A stretch of DNA of 64,000 nucleotides from an uncultured Lachnoclostridium sp. (GCA_944381625.1 CALWLW010000020.1:1-64000); one strand, 5' to 3'. Positions 1-9,276 are shown, counted from the first letter of the stretch. Numbers and translations: made by a program. Notes: generated from the letters alone by a model not told the origin.

Positions 1-553
1 AAAGGTTATGTACCGACAGGTTCTTGACCTTTATGCAACGAGCGTTGACTATGATCCTAAGAGCAGTGAATCTATTGTTTTTTTTAAAATGGTGCAGAAC
101 AAATTGCATTATGCGGCACATGGACATACAGCAGCGGAGGTTATATATGAGCGTGCGGATGCGAGCCAGCCTTTTATGGGATTGCAGAGTTTTTCTGGTG
201 ACTTTCCTACTTTAAAGGATATAGGTATTGCGAAGAATTACCTTAATGATGAAGAATTAAAAATATTGAATAATATTGTATCGGGATATTTTGATTTTGC
301 AGAAATTCAGGCTATGCGCCATAATCCTATGTATATGGCAGATTATGTAGAGCATCTTGATAATGTTTTGAAGACTACGGGGGAAAAAGTGCTGCAGGGT
401 GCCGGTACAATCAGCCATGCGCAGGCGATTGAGAAGGCAACAGAAGAGTATAGAAAATATCAGGAACAGAATTTGTCACCAGTTGAAGAGGAATATTTGG
501 AAAGCATTAAAAACGTTCAAAGAATAGTGAAGAAAAAAGATAATACCTATTAG
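1..553 (+). CDS. RhuM family protein, C-terminal part (5' end outside window)
   Basis: The reading frame is open from the left edge through the ATG at position 8, so the true start lies upstream and only about the last 183 residues are seen. The visible part opens with the RhuM-like stretch LYATSVDYDPKS, followed by QNKLHYAAHGHTAAEVIYERAD, read here as two pieces of the family's C-terminal half. A charged, probably helical tail ends in KNVQRIVKKKDN. RhuM proteins (named from a Salmonella pathogenicity-island gene) are of uncertain biochemical function and are often found in accessory DNA. The codon use is more AT-rich than in the following genes, which fits acquired DNA. A broken gene holding the complementary N-terminal half lies at 44722. 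Whether this copy is intact cannot be seen. Confidence 0.8.
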   Translation, partial: KVMYRQVLDLYATSVDYDPKSSESIVFFKMVQNKLHYAAHGHTAAEVIYERADASQPFMGLQSFSGDFPTLKDIGIAKNYLNDEELKILNNIVSGYFDFAEIQAMRHNPMYMADYVEHLDNVLKTTGEKVLQGAGTISHAQAIEKATEEYRKYQEQNLSPVEEEYLESIKNVQRIVKKKDNTY

Positions 554-627
554 AAAGCTTTCATGCAAATATCAAAGTTGAAGAGATTTTGGGAAAATAA
601 TGTAAATATTAGAAGGAGGAATCAACA

Positions 628-1185
628 ATGAGGAAAAATTTTGGAGCAAAACCGTGGACGTATCCACAGCCGGTGTTTATCATCGGCAGTTACGATGAAG
701 AGGGGAAAGCCAATGCGATGAACGCGGCATGGGGAGGCATCAGCTGCGATACGGAGCTGTGCTTGTGCATAAGCGAAGGACATAAAACGACGAAAAACAT
801 TCTGGCCAGGAAGGCTTTTACTGTGAGCGTGGCAACAGCAGCGCAAATGCCGGCCTGCGATTATGTGGGCATTGTTTCCGGTAACAACACACCGAACAAG
901 ATGGAGAAAGCAGGCTTCCACACGGCCAAGGCGGAATTTGTGGACGCCCCGGTCATTGAAGAACTGCCGATGACACTGGAGTGCAGACTGATCAGCTATG
1001 ATCCGGAAAGCTGCCATCTGTTTGGTGAGATCGTTAATGTAAGCGCCGATGAGAGCATTTTGACGGACGGGAAGATTGATGTGATGAAACTGGCTCCTAT
1101 TACCTTCGATCCGGTGAAGAATTCTTATCATGTGCTTGGGGAAAAGGTTGGCAATGCGTTCCATGACGGAGGAAAGCTGAAGTAA
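628..1185 (+). CDS. flavin reductase family protein (FMN-binding split barrel)
   Basis: This 185-residue protein has the split-barrel flavin reductase layout: an N-terminal PQPVFIIGSYDEEGKANAMNAAWGG segment where FMN normally binds, then LCLCISEGHKTTKNI and FTVSVATAAQM. It probably reduces flavin with NAD(P)H, or carries tightly bound FMN, in the cytoplasm. The physiological electron acceptor is unknown. The start is set by an AAGGAGGA ribosome site at 613-620, seven bases ahead of the ATG. It is a single gene, convergent with the nucleoside phosphorylase behind it, and the two share a hairpin terminator. Small clostridial members of this family are often annotated only as flavin reductase, and nothing here refines that. 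Confidence 0.85.
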   Translation: MRKNFGAKPWTYPQPVFIIGSYDEEGKANAMNAAWGGISCDTELCLCISEGHKTTKNILARKAFTVSVATAAQMPACDYVGIVSGNNTPNKMEKAGFHTAKAEFVDAPVIEELPMTLECRLISYDPESCHLFGEIVNVSADESILTDGKIDVMKLAPITFDPVKNSYHVLGEKVGNAFHDGGKLK

Positions 1186-1210
1186 GAATGACAGAAGAAA
1201 AAGGCTGACA

Positions 1211-1234
1211 CTTTTGGGGAGAAATCCCCAAAAG
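1211..1234. terminator. bidirectional hairpin terminator
   Basis: A perfect 10-bp stem (CTTTTGGGGA / TCCCCAAAAG) closed by a GAAA tetraloop lies between two convergent genes. The minus-strand read is followed shortly by a CTTTTTCTT run. The plus-strand read lacks a clean T tract. Confidence 0.65.
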
Positions 1235-1240
1235 CGCCCC

Positions 1241-2023
1241 CTACAACTCCACCCCGCACTCAAACGCCAGCACCATATATTTTTCCGCGTTGTTCAATCC
1301 ATACTGAGCCAGATCCCGGATCTCCCATGTTTCTGAGCTGAGATCATCGGCGCCGTATAAAAACTGGATAAACGGAATGTTCCGGTACTTTGCTACAGCC
1401 AGCATGGAAGCGCATTCCATTTCCACGGCGAGACATCCCTCCTGCCTGCGTTCCTGGATGGCAGGGAGGGTTTCCCGGTAGATGGCGTCTGAGGTCCATG
1501 TCTTTCCTTTCACATAAGAATAACCGCAGTCGGACAGGACTTTTTCCAGTACCTGGATGGAATGTGGATCTGCCTCGATCTCTGGAGAGGGCGCGGCGTA
1601 ATGGTAGCTGGTGCCCTCGTCGCGGACGGCGGAGACAGGGACGATGATATGATCCTTTACCCTGGCGTCGTCCAGCACGCCGCAGGAACCGAACAGCACG
1701 AATTTTTTCGCGCCCATGGCGACGATCTCCTCAAAACCTGTCACACAGGCCGGAGCGCCCACCCTGGAGAGATAGAACGCGATGTCCCTGTCTTTGTAAC
1801 GGATTTTATAGACGGGGAGGGCGCCGTTGGCCGTATATAGCTTTGCGATTTCCTGGACCTGATCCAATGAGGAAAACTTTTGTATGATATTTTCTGAAAA
1901 TGTGGAAACACATATTTCAGGGAAGTTTTCGATTCGCTTTGTGGTGTCGGATGGGCTGAACAAGGCCGGTTCGACAATCTCTGATCTTTCGAATACGGTG
2001 GTAACCTTTCGCGTGCGTTCCAT
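1241..2023 (-). CDS. nucleoside phosphorylase (PNP/UDP family)
   Basis: This is a 260-residue cytoplasmic enzyme of the PNP_UDP_1 family, which cleaves nucleosides with phosphate to a free base and (deoxy)ribose-1-phosphate. Visible family signatures are KFVLFGSCGVL (phosphate/ribose region) and AVEMECASMLAVA (the MExE-type ribose-binding segment), then FIQFLYGADDL near the C-terminus. Uridine phosphorylase and purine phosphorylase subtypes cannot be separated by eye. The start is fixed by AGGAGG at 2031-2036. A second, DeoD-type phosphorylase lies at 13973, so the organism appears to hold at least two salvage phosphorylases. It faces the flavin reductase gene and is preceded by the DUF3795 gene on the same strand with a 23-base gap. 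Confidence 0.85.
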   Translation of the reverse strand: MERTRKVTTVFERSEIVEPALFSPSDTTKRIENFPEICVSTFSENIIQKFSSLDQVQEIAKLYTANGALPVYKIRYKDRDIAFYLSRVGAPACVTGFEEIVAMGAKKFVLFGSCGVLDDARVKDHIIVPVSAVRDEGTSYHYAAPSPEIEADPHSIQVLEKVLSDCGYSYVKGKTWTSDAIYRETLPAIQERRQEGCLAVEMECASMLAVAKYRNIPFIQFLYGADDLSSETWEIRDLAQYGLNNAEKYMVLAFECGVEL

Positions 2024-2046
2024 ATAGAATCCTCCTCATTTCAATA

Positions 2047-2592
2047 TTATTTTTTCTTTTTGCGAAGCCTCAGCGAGACCTGACATTCGGCGGCGGCTTC
2101 CTGAAGCAGGGCGGCCGCAAGAGAGGCCCGCTCCTTCAGCGTGAGCGTGGAAGTTTCCTGTTCCAGACGGTGTCTGACTGCTGTCAAATGTTCCAGGTCC
2201 AGAAGATTGACAGCGGCGCAGAACAGGGTTTTCTTTCTCCCGTCATTATAGTTGTCCAGCAGATACTCCAACAGGACTCTTTTTTGCTGCTGCTCCTGGG
2301 TGTAAAGAGCCTTTCCCTGCTCCCGGAATTTTTCCATATCCTGCTTTTGGTGCTGGTGCGTGATAAAGGAATCGTACTCGTCGATATGGTCGTATTTTTC
2401 ACAGGGGTAGTCCCCGCATTGAAAACAGTATTCCACGTTCTGGCGCTGTAAACTGCACCGGGCGATGGAACAGGACTGATTTCCTTCCCCGCCTCCGCAG
2501 CCGGGACAATAGTGGTTGAGACGCATGGGACATAAGCCACAGTTCAGCCCGCACAGAGAAAACCATAAATCTTCTCTTCTGAAATTTTTCAT
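2047..2592 (-). CDS. DUF3795 family cysteine-rich protein
   Basis: This protein has 181 residues. The N-terminal half carries a dense set of cysteines (CGLNCGLCPM, CPGCGG, CSIARC, CFQCGDYPC), typical of the DUF3795 family and suggesting a bound metal or zinc-ribbon-like fold. The C-terminal half is helical and highly charged, ending in RLRKKKK. The frame is open further upstream, but the start at 2592 is preferred because an AAAGGGGGG ribosome site lies just ahead and the family begins near this point. Function is unknown. It sits 23 bases upstream of the nucleoside phosphorylase on the same strand and may be co-transcribed with it. Confidence 0.75.
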   Translation of the reverse strand: MKNFRREDLWFSLCGLNCGLCPMRLNHYCPGCGGGEGNQSCSIARCSLQRQNVEYCFQCGDYPCEKYDHIDEYDSFITHQHQKQDMEKFREQGKALYTQEQQQKRVLLEYLLDNYNDGRKKTLFCAAVNLLDLEHLTAVRHRLEQETSTLTLKERASLAAALLQEAAAECQVSLRLRKKKK

Positions 2593-2779
2593 AGAATCCC
2601 CCCTTTGAAAACAGACTGGCGCTTCCTTATGGCAGAGGATGCCGTGATTTTGGAAACCGAACAACAGGATTACCAGTATTCTAATATATCCCGCCCAAAT
2701 AAGAAAGATAAAATTCAGGGAACCAACATAGACGAAATGCAGAAAGTGCAATATAGATCAGGTGAAAGTACCCGGAACC

Positions 2780-2788
2780 TGCTATAAT
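2780..2788 (+). promoter_or_regulatory. extended -10 promoter of the AraC gene
   Basis: TGC-TATAAT is an extended -10 element. No good -35 is seen at the expected distance. The AraC start codon is 28 bases downstream, with an AGAGGTG ribosome site between. Confidence 0.6.
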
Positions 2789-2815
2789 GGAGCAAAACAA
2801 AGAGGTGATGAACAG

Positions 2816-3817
2816 ATGGCAAAATGGAGCGAATATGTCCAGACAGTCATAGACCAGATCGACGCGTGCATAAAAAATGAAGAGGATGAAGCGCTGACTC
2901 TTTCGGAACTTTCCCGCAGGCTGGGGTATTCCGATTATTATACGTCCAGAAAATTTCGTGAAATCTCCGGTATGACGCTCAAGGATTATATCAGCGCCCG
3001 CAGGCTGGCATTTGCGCTGCGGGATCTGAGGGACACGCAGGACAGTATTCTGAGCATCGCTGTGAAATACGGGTTTTCCTCGAATGAGGCGTTTGCGCAT
3101 GCATTCAGGCAGGCTTACGGCGTTACGCCCCACGAATACCGGAAGCATCCTGCACCGGCGGCGCTTCGGACAGTTCTTGGGCCTTTTGACTGTTACCTGA
3201 CGGAAGATGCAGCAGATCTGCGAAAAAAGCAGAATGACAGCGGGGTAAAGACTTATTTTGTGCAGATTCCCGCCCATAAGTTTCTGCATATCAGAAATTA
3301 TGAAAGCATCGGATACTGGGATTTCTGGCAGAGGCAGAATCAGATCCCTGGTCAGGATCAGGAGACCGTCTGCGGAATTTTGGACGGCGTGGAAGGAAAA
3401 CTGGACGATGCGGGCGGCCATGCAGAAGGAGCCGGGAGCGGTCAGCTTATGGCCTGGATCAACGAGCCGTCCGGGAGGATCTGCAGTTGGGGGATTCCTT
3501 TGGCGGAAGCGTACGGAGTGAGGCTTCCGGCCGGCTATGCAGGGGAAGCGCCGGAACCCCTGCGGCTGATGGATGTGCCGGAGGGAGAATATCTTGTATT
3601 TGAGCATGGCCCCTTTGATCCGGCAGCCGAAAGCAGGGATGTGGAGGCGAAGATCGAGGCGGCAATGAAGGCCTTCGATTATGAGGGCAGCGGATATGAG
3701 TTGGATCTGACGCCGGAAAGAGTCTTTTATTTTTATTATGACAGCGAACGCTTTTTTAAATATGTCAGGCCGGTGCGCAGAAGGCGTTACTGTTCACAGG
3801 TACCCCGTAAACAGTAA
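2816..3817 (+). CDS. AraC family regulator with C-terminal GyrI-like effector-binding domain
   Basis: This 333-residue regulator has its DNA-binding domain at the N-terminus: two helix-turn-helix segments (LTLSELSRRLGYSDYYTSRKFREI and ILSIAVKYGFSSNEAFAHAFRQAYG) within about residues 20-110, ending in the usual TPHEYRKHP. The rest matches the AraC effector-binding/GyrI-like fold, with the LxVPEGEYLVFEHGPFD-type strand common to ligand-sensing members. This order is the reverse of classical AraC and typical of the Rob/SoxS-plus-GyrI group that senses small hydrophobic or cationic compounds. The ATG at 2816 is chosen over an upstream in-frame ATG because AGAGGTG precedes it. It is monocistronic; its targets are unknown. 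Confidence 0.85.
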   Translation: MAKWSEYVQTVIDQIDACIKNEEDEALTLSELSRRLGYSDYYTSRKFREISGMTLKDYISARRLAFALRDLRDTQDSILSIAVKYGFSSNEAFAHAFRQAYGVTPHEYRKHPAPAALRTVLGPFDCYLTEDAADLRKKQNDSGVKTYFVQIPAHKFLHIRNYESIGYWDFWQRQNQIPGQDQETVCGILDGVEGKLDDAGGHAEGAGSGQLMAWINEPSGRICSWGIPLAEAYGVRLPAGYAGEAPEPLRLMDVPEGEYLVFEHGPFDPAAESRDVEAKIEAAMKAFDYEGSGYELDLTPERVFYFYYDSERFFKYVRPVRRRRYCSQVPRKQ

Positions 3818-3857
3818 CCAGAAGGCTGCCAGGCAGGATGGCCGATTCCTTTTTTTA

Positions 3858-3886
3858 GTGACAAACCTCTGTGAATGCGATATAAT
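3858..3886 (+). promoter_or_regulatory. sigma-A type promoter of the sensor kinase gene
   Basis: GTGACA (3858-3863), a 17-base spacer and a perfect TATAAT (3881-3886). It lies about 120 bases ahead of the kinase start, leaving a long 5' leader with no obvious riboswitch. Confidence 0.65.
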
Positions 3887-4004
3887 ATTTTGTCAGAAAT
3901 ATACTGAAATTTAAAGAAAACCATGACGGCCGGGAGCTGTGAAGCGCCACGGCTGATGCACGGGCGGGAATACGCCGGGTACAGAGGATGCATGGGGGAA
4001 AGGC

Positions 4005-6560
4005 ATGAAACAATATACAGGAAGTATTTATCGAAAAAAGGTACCGGTGGCAATCAAACTGCTGCTGCTTCTTGCATTTGTCCTGCTGTTTGGCTGGGGA
4101 ATCTATCTGGTCAGAGAAAAACTTCTGAAGAATGCCAATGAAATGGGGATGAACCTGGCGGAAAGCTACGCGCAGGAGGAGGAAAACCGCATCGAAGTGT
4201 ATTCCATGCTGTTGTCGGTGGGGGCTTCTTCCCTGAAAGAGAGCCTGCTGAAAGAAGCCTCTGCGGAGGAGATCCAGCAGTGGATGGCAGAATATTCCGC
4301 ACAGATGGAAGAAGTACTGGGCGCGTTTATCATTGATCCTTATGCGGTCATCGACGGACAGATCGTGGCGGCCGAACCCTGGGCTGGGGATGAAGAATAT
4401 GATTATTCCAGTACCCAATGGTACCGCCGGGCGCAGGAGACCGTGGACCGGATTGTGTATACGGATGTTTATGAGGACGCGATTACACAGAAAAAGATCG
4501 TCACGCTGGCGAAAAATGTGGACGGGCAGGGGACGGTACTGGCCTTTGATATTTTGATGGAGAATTTTCATATCCACAAAAATAAAGCGTCTCTTCCGGA
4601 AGCCAGTATTTATATGCTGTTCGACTCCAAAGATGAACTGATGTATATGGCCGGCGCAGAGGAGACGGCTGTGGGACTGGGTGAGGATTATTTAAACGGA
4701 CTGGTGGAGGGAATCCGCCAGGGCGATATGGCGTCCCATGATTCCATGGTTACCGGGCCGGATGGCAGAGGGTGGAGCGTTTATTATTATGAGATGAACA
4801 ACGGATGGCTTTCGGTCATATCCATGCCGGTCTCCGTTATCCTGCAGGACGGCTGGGACAGCGCGATTGTGGCGCTGACGGTGGTATGCGCGGTATTGTC
4901 CATCATTTCGGCGTCTATTATGATCAGCGGGTACTTCAATGACAAAGAAGCGAAACGGATCGCCCAGACCCTTCAGATGCTGGGAGACTCTTATTACGCG
5001 ATTTACCGTGTGGATTTGACGAATGAGACCTATACTGCCGTCAAAAGTTCGGCGGATGTGCGGAAGGAGCTGGGCAGCTCCGGCACGTATCAGCATCTTC
5101 TGGATGTGGTTAAGGAAGTGGTGGATCAAACCACGCACGAGAAATTTGAAGAGAATCTGTCCATTGAGAATATCCGAAAACTGGTAAGGGACGGCATATA
5201 TGATTTCGGCGGAGATTACCAGCGGAATTTCGGAGGTACATACAAATGGGTAAATATCCAGGTGCTCTGCAACGAGGGCTCCAAACTGAATGAGGTGATT
5301 CTGGCTTTCCGCGAGATCGACCGGGACAAAAGAAGAGAACTTCAGCAGCAGACTCTTCTGCAGAATGCCCTGGCCGCCTCAAAGCAGACGGTCCAGCAGA
5401 AGGCCATGTTCTTCAGCAACGCGTCCCACGATATGCGTACGCCGCTGAATGCCATCATCGGCCTGGCAAAGCTGGCTCGCAGGGAAGAAAACAGCAGGGA
5501 AGACGTGGCAGAATATCTGGAGAAGATCGAGCATTCCGGCAGGCAGCTTCTGACCCTGGTCAATGATGTGCTGGATATGTCCCGGCTGGAGCATGGGAAA
5601 GGCGGCGTACTGGACTATACGCCCATGGATATTCTTGCCTGCGTCCGCGAAGCGGTTTCCCTCTTCCGTGAACAGGCCCGGGAAGAGCAGAAAACCCTGG
5701 AAGAAGAATACCAGGTGGAGCACAAACGCGTGCTGTGCGACGGGCCGCGCCTGAACCAGATTATGAATAATCTGGTGTCCAACGCGCTGAAATACAGCCA
5801 TGAAGGGGCGAAAATCCGGGTGTCGCTTAAAGAGGTCAATCATAAGACCGGACACAGCAAGTACCAGATCGAGGTCAGCGATACCGGTATCGGGATGTCG
5901 GAACAGTTTCAGGAGCGGCTGTTTGAACCGTTTGCGAGAGAAGTGTCCTTCGCGTCCCGGAAAGTGTCGGGGACTGGCCTTGGAATGCCCATCGTAAAGA
6001 CGATTGTACAGCAGATGAGCGGAGAGATCACGGTAAACAGCGTTCTGGGAGAAGGAACTACCTTCATTATCACCATTCCTCTGCAGAATCTTGATGAGGA
6101 GAAGGAAGAGACAGCGGAACGCCCGGCGCCGGCGGAAGAGTACAGCCTGGAAGGGAAGACTCTGCTTCTGGCGGAGGACAACGAGATTAATATGGAAGTG
6201 GCGGGCGAATGCCTGCGTATGATGGGGGCAAAGGTGCTGGAAGCCTGGGACGGGCAGGAAGCGGTGGACGTGTTCTTGTCGCAGGAGCCGGGAAGGATCG
6301 ACGCGGTTCTGATGGATATGCAGATGCCGGTGATGGACGGATGCGAAGCGGCCAGGACGATCCGCTCCCTGGACCGGGAGGATGCGCAGACCGTGCCGAT
6401 CATTGCGGTTACGGCCAATGTATTCGCTGAGGATATTGCCAGGACCACTGAGGCGGGCATGAACGCGCATATTGCGAAGCCCATCGATTTCCAGGAACTG
6501 CAGAATGTGCTGCGGATTTATACCTCTTCCGCCCAGACCGGCGGTGAGGATAAAAATTGA
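4005..6560 (+). CDS. hybrid sensor histidine kinase with receiver domain
   Basis: This 851-residue membrane sensor has a first membrane segment at about residues 19-39, an extracellular Cache-like sensor region (with the WYRRAQ...YTDVYEDAITQKKIVTLA signature) to about residue 285, and a second membrane segment near 290-312. A cytoplasmic PAS-like region (about 325-450) follows, then HisKA with H475 in SNASHDMRTPLNA. The ATPase domain has N-box NNLVSNALKYS, G1 DTGIGM and G2 GTGLGMPI. A C-terminal receiver has phospho-acceptor D771 in LMDMQMPVMDG and ends near residue 840. No output domain or partner regulator is encoded next to it. Such kinases pass phosphate through the receiver to a separate protein, or act on one another. 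The ddh gene follows after only 18 bases. The ligand is unknown. Confidence 0.92.
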   Translation: MKQYTGSIYRKKVPVAIKLLLLLAFVLLFGWGIYLVREKLLKNANEMGMNLAESYAQEEENRIEVYSMLLSVGASSLKESLLKEASAEEIQQWMAEYSAQMEEVLGAFIIDPYAVIDGQIVAAEPWAGDEEYDYSSTQWYRRAQETVDRIVYTDVYEDAITQKKIVTLAKNVDGQGTVLAFDILMENFHIHKNKASLPEASIYMLFDSKDELMYMAGAEETAVGLGEDYLNGLVEGIRQGDMASHDSMVTGPDGRGWSVYYYEMNNGWLSVISMPVSVILQDGWDSAIVALTVVCAVLSIISASIMISGYFNDKEAKRIAQTLQMLGDSYYAIYRVDLTNETYTAVKSSADVRKELGSSGTYQHLLDVVKEVVDQTTHEKFEENLSIENIRKLVRDGIYDFGGDYQRNFGGTYKWVNIQVLCNEGSKLNEVILAFREIDRDKRRELQQQTLLQNALAASKQTVQQKAMFFSNASHDMRTPLNAIIGLAKLARREENSREDVAEYLEKIEHSGRQLLTLVNDVLDMSRLEHGKGGVLDYTPMDILACVREAVSLFREQAREEQKTLEEEYQVEHKRVLCDGPRLNQIMNNLVSNALKYSHEGAKIRVSLKEVNHKTGHSKYQIEVSDTGIGMSEQFQERLFEPFAREVSFASRKVSGTGLGMPIVKTIVQQMSGEITVNSVLGEGTTFIITIPLQNLDEEKEETAERPAPAEEYSLEGKTLLLAEDNEINMEVAGECLRMMGAKVLEAWDGQEAVDVFLSQEPGRIDAVLMDMQMPVMDGCEAARTIRSLDREDAQTVPIIAVTANVFAEDIARTTEAGMNAHIAKPIDFQELQNVLRIYTSSAQTGGEDKN

Positions 6561-6578
6561 TAGATGGAGGAACAAAAC

Positions 6579-7565
6579 ATGGCGATTAAGATTGGAATAC
6601 TTGGATACGGGAACCTGGGACGGGGCGTGGAATGCGCGGTCCGGCAGAACCCGGATATGGAACTGAAGGCAGTGTTTACCAGGAGAGATTCCGGGAGCGT
6701 GAAGATCCTGACAGAAAGCGCCAGGGTCTGCCCGGTGGAAGAAGCGCCTCAGTGGAAAGACCAGATCGATGTGATGATTCTTTGTGGTGGAAGCGCTACG
6801 GATCTTCCGGAGCAGTCTCCCGAATACGCAAAATTGTTTAATATTGTGGACAGCTTCGATACCCACGCAAAGATCCCGGAGCATTTTGCCCAGGTGGACG
6901 CGTCTGCGAAAGCGTCCGGCAAAGTGGCGGTCATCTCTGTGGGCTGGGACCCGGGCATGTTCTCCCTGAACCGGATGTACGCAAATGCGATTCTTCCGGA
7001 AGGAAAGGATTATACTTTCTGGGGTAAAGGCGTGAGCCAGGGGCATTCTGACGCCATCCGCAGGATCAAAGGGGTGAAAGACGCCAGACAGTACACGATT
7101 CCTGTGGAGGCTGCGCTGGAAGCGGTCCGGAGCGGCTCGGAGCCGGAACTTACCACCCGCCAGAAACACACCAGAGAGTGTTTCGTGGTATTGGAGGACG
7201 GCGCGGATGCGGCCGGAATCGAAGAAGAGATCAAGACGATGCCCAACTATTTTTCTGATTATGATACCACGGTGCATTTTATCTCTCAGGAGGAGTTGGA
7301 TCGTGACCACAAAGGTATCCCTCACGGCGGTTTTGTCATCCGCACCGGGAAAACCGGCTGGGAAAAAGAGAACCGTCATCTGATCGAATACCGCCTGCAG
7401 CTGGATTCCAACCCGGAATTTACTTCCAGCGTGATTGTGGCGTACGCAAGGGCGGCTTTCCGCCTGGCGTCGGAAGGGCAGAGCGGGTGCAAAACGGTAT
7501 TCGACATCGCACCGGCGTATCTCAGTTCCAGGACGGCGGAAGAACTCCGGGCATCCATGCTGTAA
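6579..7565 (+). CDS. ddh: meso-diaminopimelate D-dehydrogenase
   Basis: This 328-residue enzyme converts tetrahydrodipicolinate, ammonia and NADPH in one step to meso-diaminopimelate, for lysine and peptidoglycan. The N-terminal Rossmann motif is GILGYGNLGRGVE. The central VISVGWDPGMFSLNRMYANAILP and FWGKGVSQGHSDAIRRIKGV segments are the diagnostic substrate and dimer regions of Ddh, and the length matches the family. The ATG at 6579 is chosen because ATGGAGG at 6564-6570 serves as its ribosome site; the upstream in-frame ATG at 6564 is part of that site. It follows the sensor kinase by 18 bases and so is likely co-transcribed with it, an unusual pairing. The end abuts the convergent VWA gene. 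Confidence 0.95.
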   Translation: MAIKIGILGYGNLGRGVECAVRQNPDMELKAVFTRRDSGSVKILTESARVCPVEEAPQWKDQIDVMILCGGSATDLPEQSPEYAKLFNIVDSFDTHAKIPEHFAQVDASAKASGKVAVISVGWDPGMFSLNRMYANAILPEGKDYTFWGKGVSQGHSDAIRRIKGVKDARQYTIPVEAALEAVRSGSEPELTTRQKHTRECFVVLEDGADAAGIEEEIKTMPNYFSDYDTTVHFISQEELDRDHKGIPHGGFVIRTGKTGWEKENRHLIEYRLQLDSNPEFTSSVIVAYARAAFRLASEGQSGCKTVFDIAPAYLSSRTAEELRASML

Positions 7566-7570
7566 GGCCG

Positions 7571-9271
7571 CTAGAACCAGCGGATTTTTTCCCGGATCAA
7601 ATAAGAGACGGCGTCGGCGAAACGGTCCTCCGTTTTTGCCCATACAACGTCATTGCCATAGATCTCCCTGGCTGCAGGGAGATCTTTTTCATGTCCGGTG
7701 CAGACAGCCAGCACGGTCACTCCCTGGCGGCGCAGGCGGCTGACTTCCCTGGCGGCGTCCTGTACGCCCTGTTTTCCGCCGTAATCGTAGTAGAAAGGAA
7801 CGGGCCCCTTCCGGGAAAAGAACCGGCGGTCGTCGTTGGGGGAGCAGTCGGACAGGACGATCAGCAGGCGGTTCTCAAATTCGGAGGACAAAAGCCGCTG
7901 GCCGGCCAGACGTATGGCCAGTCCATCTCGGTTCCAGCCTGCAGAGCAGTATTCGAAAATTTTCTCATTGTCCTGTGGATTTTCATAATCCCGGTAGATG
8001 CGCAGGACGGTGCAGCCGTCCACAGTACAGTAGGAAGAGACGCGCACCGGGAGGCGGCAGCGGGTCAGGCTTTCTGCGATGATATAGCCCTGGGCGGCGA
8101 TGCGTTCCTGACGTTCCAACTGGGAAGCGGAGGCGTCCAGGAGAATATCGACGGAAAGATTTCCTTTGTCGCAGGGGTCGCTGGCAGTGAAGATCCGTTC
8201 GTCATGGAGATAGACGCCGCGCCACACGCGTTCGGCCATCAACCGCCCGCTGCGTCCCTGCAGGGGCTGGCCGCCGGTATCAAACTGCAGTACATTGCGG
8301 ATCTGCTCCGTCATGCGTGCCACGGCGAGCATGTGCCGGGTGAGGCGGGTGTGGTGGAAAGCCAGGTTCCGCGTTTTCTGAAGTTCCATGGCCCGACGGT
8401 AGGACGAGGAGGAAAGAGAGGACGTTCCCCGGTATTTCCCATAGGTCACATGCAGATGGCAGGAGCGGTGGCCGCCGGTACAGAGAAGCTGTTCCAGCTC
8501 CTCCTGCCCGCGGGAGGTATAGGCCGACATGCCGAAGTTGTCCTCCAGCCAGGTCAGGCGGCGCTGTCTGCGTCCGCCGGCCCGGAGAACCGGAAGCCAT
8601 ACGGTAAACAGCGGGTCTGCTTTCTGGTCTTCGTTTTCCTGAACGCGGGAAGCGGAGACAAAGGACGGGCTTCCGTGGAAGGACGCCATGGCAAAACGGA
8701 TGGGAAGCCGCAGGAAAGGCCTGCCGCTGCCGCGCTCCGGAAGGCGGCAGCGGAAAAAGTCTTTAAGAATCCCGGTCATCTGTTCCGCGATGGCGGAGGC
8801 GTCCAGGGCAGGATCGAACAGCAGCGCCTGATAAAGCCGTTTCTCCCTGCTGCGCAGGCGGGCGCTCGTACCCAGGAGGTTGGCGCAGTAAGCGGTCTGG
8901 AGCCGGTCTAAAAGCTCCTGGTCCCAGTAGGCGCGGGCGTGTGCTACGATCCCTTCCGCGTATTTCAGACGCATTTCCTCCAGTAAAGGACGGTCCTGTA
9001 CGGCGGACGGATAGACGCTGTGGGCCAGACCAAACCACAGAAGATTCTGATAGAAGACGGCCTCGGGAAGTTTCTCCATCCGGGCAAACAGATCCTCCAG
9101 CGGCCGGTAATCGTACCGGCGGCGGACCGCCCCGATGATACAGTTCAGGTAAGGGTCCGCCGTGCCGTCGGCCAGAAAGGACATAAAATCAGGAGAAAAG
9201 GAATAATCTCCGGCCGCGTTCCATATCATATTTTTCGCTCTTCGTTCTTCCGTCTCTGAAGGATGCAGCAT
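7571..9271 (-). CDS. VWA-domain protein, partner of the MoxR ATPase
   Basis: This 566-residue, probably cytoplasmic protein has a long helical N-terminal region (about 1-370) with no recognised domain and a C-terminal von Willebrand A domain. The metal-site motif is DILLDASASQ with D379, S381 and S383, a DxSxS MIDAS, followed by LIVLSDCSPND for the later metal-site Asp. The layout resembles the CobT/CoxE-like VWA partners of MoxR ATPases, which work as two-part chaperones inserting metals or activating enzymes. It begins 5 bases after the stop of the MoxR gene, so the two form an operon. The client is unknown. The divergent neighbour is an ASKHA reductive-activase-like protein. Confidence 0.8.
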   Translation of the reverse strand: MLHPSETEERRAKNMIWNAAGDYSFSPDFMSFLADGTADPYLNCIIGAVRRRYDYRPLEDLFARMEKLPEAVFYQNLLWFGLAHSVYPSAVQDRPLLEEMRLKYAEGIVAHARAYWDQELLDRLQTAYCANLLGTSARLRSREKRLYQALLFDPALDASAIAEQMTGILKDFFRCRLPERGSGRPFLRLPIRFAMASFHGSPSFVSASRVQENEDQKADPLFTVWLPVLRAGGRRQRRLTWLEDNFGMSAYTSRGQEELEQLLCTGGHRSCHLHVTYGKYRGTSSLSSSSYRRAMELQKTRNLAFHHTRLTRHMLAVARMTEQIRNVLQFDTGGQPLQGRSGRLMAERVWRGVYLHDERIFTASDPCDKGNLSVDILLDASASQLERQERIAAQGYIIAESLTRCRLPVRVSSYCTVDGCTVLRIYRDYENPQDNEKIFEYCSAGWNRDGLAIRLAGQRLLSSEFENRLLIVLSDCSPNDDRRFFSRKGPVPFYYDYGGKQGVQDAAREVSRLRRQGVTVLAVCTGHEKDLPAAREIYGNDVVWAKTEDRFADAVSYLIREKIRWF

Positions 9272-9276
9272 AAAGG

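Noticed and set aside
5379..7643. 754-codon open frame on the minus strand opposite the kinase and ddh
   Set aside because: Arg/His/Phe-rich composition with no domain sense; a shadow of GC-rich coding DNA on the other strand.
7487..8911. 474-codon plus-strand frame opposite the VWA gene
   Set aside because: The minus strand encodes a coherent VWA protein continuous with the MoxR operon; this frame lacks recognisable features.
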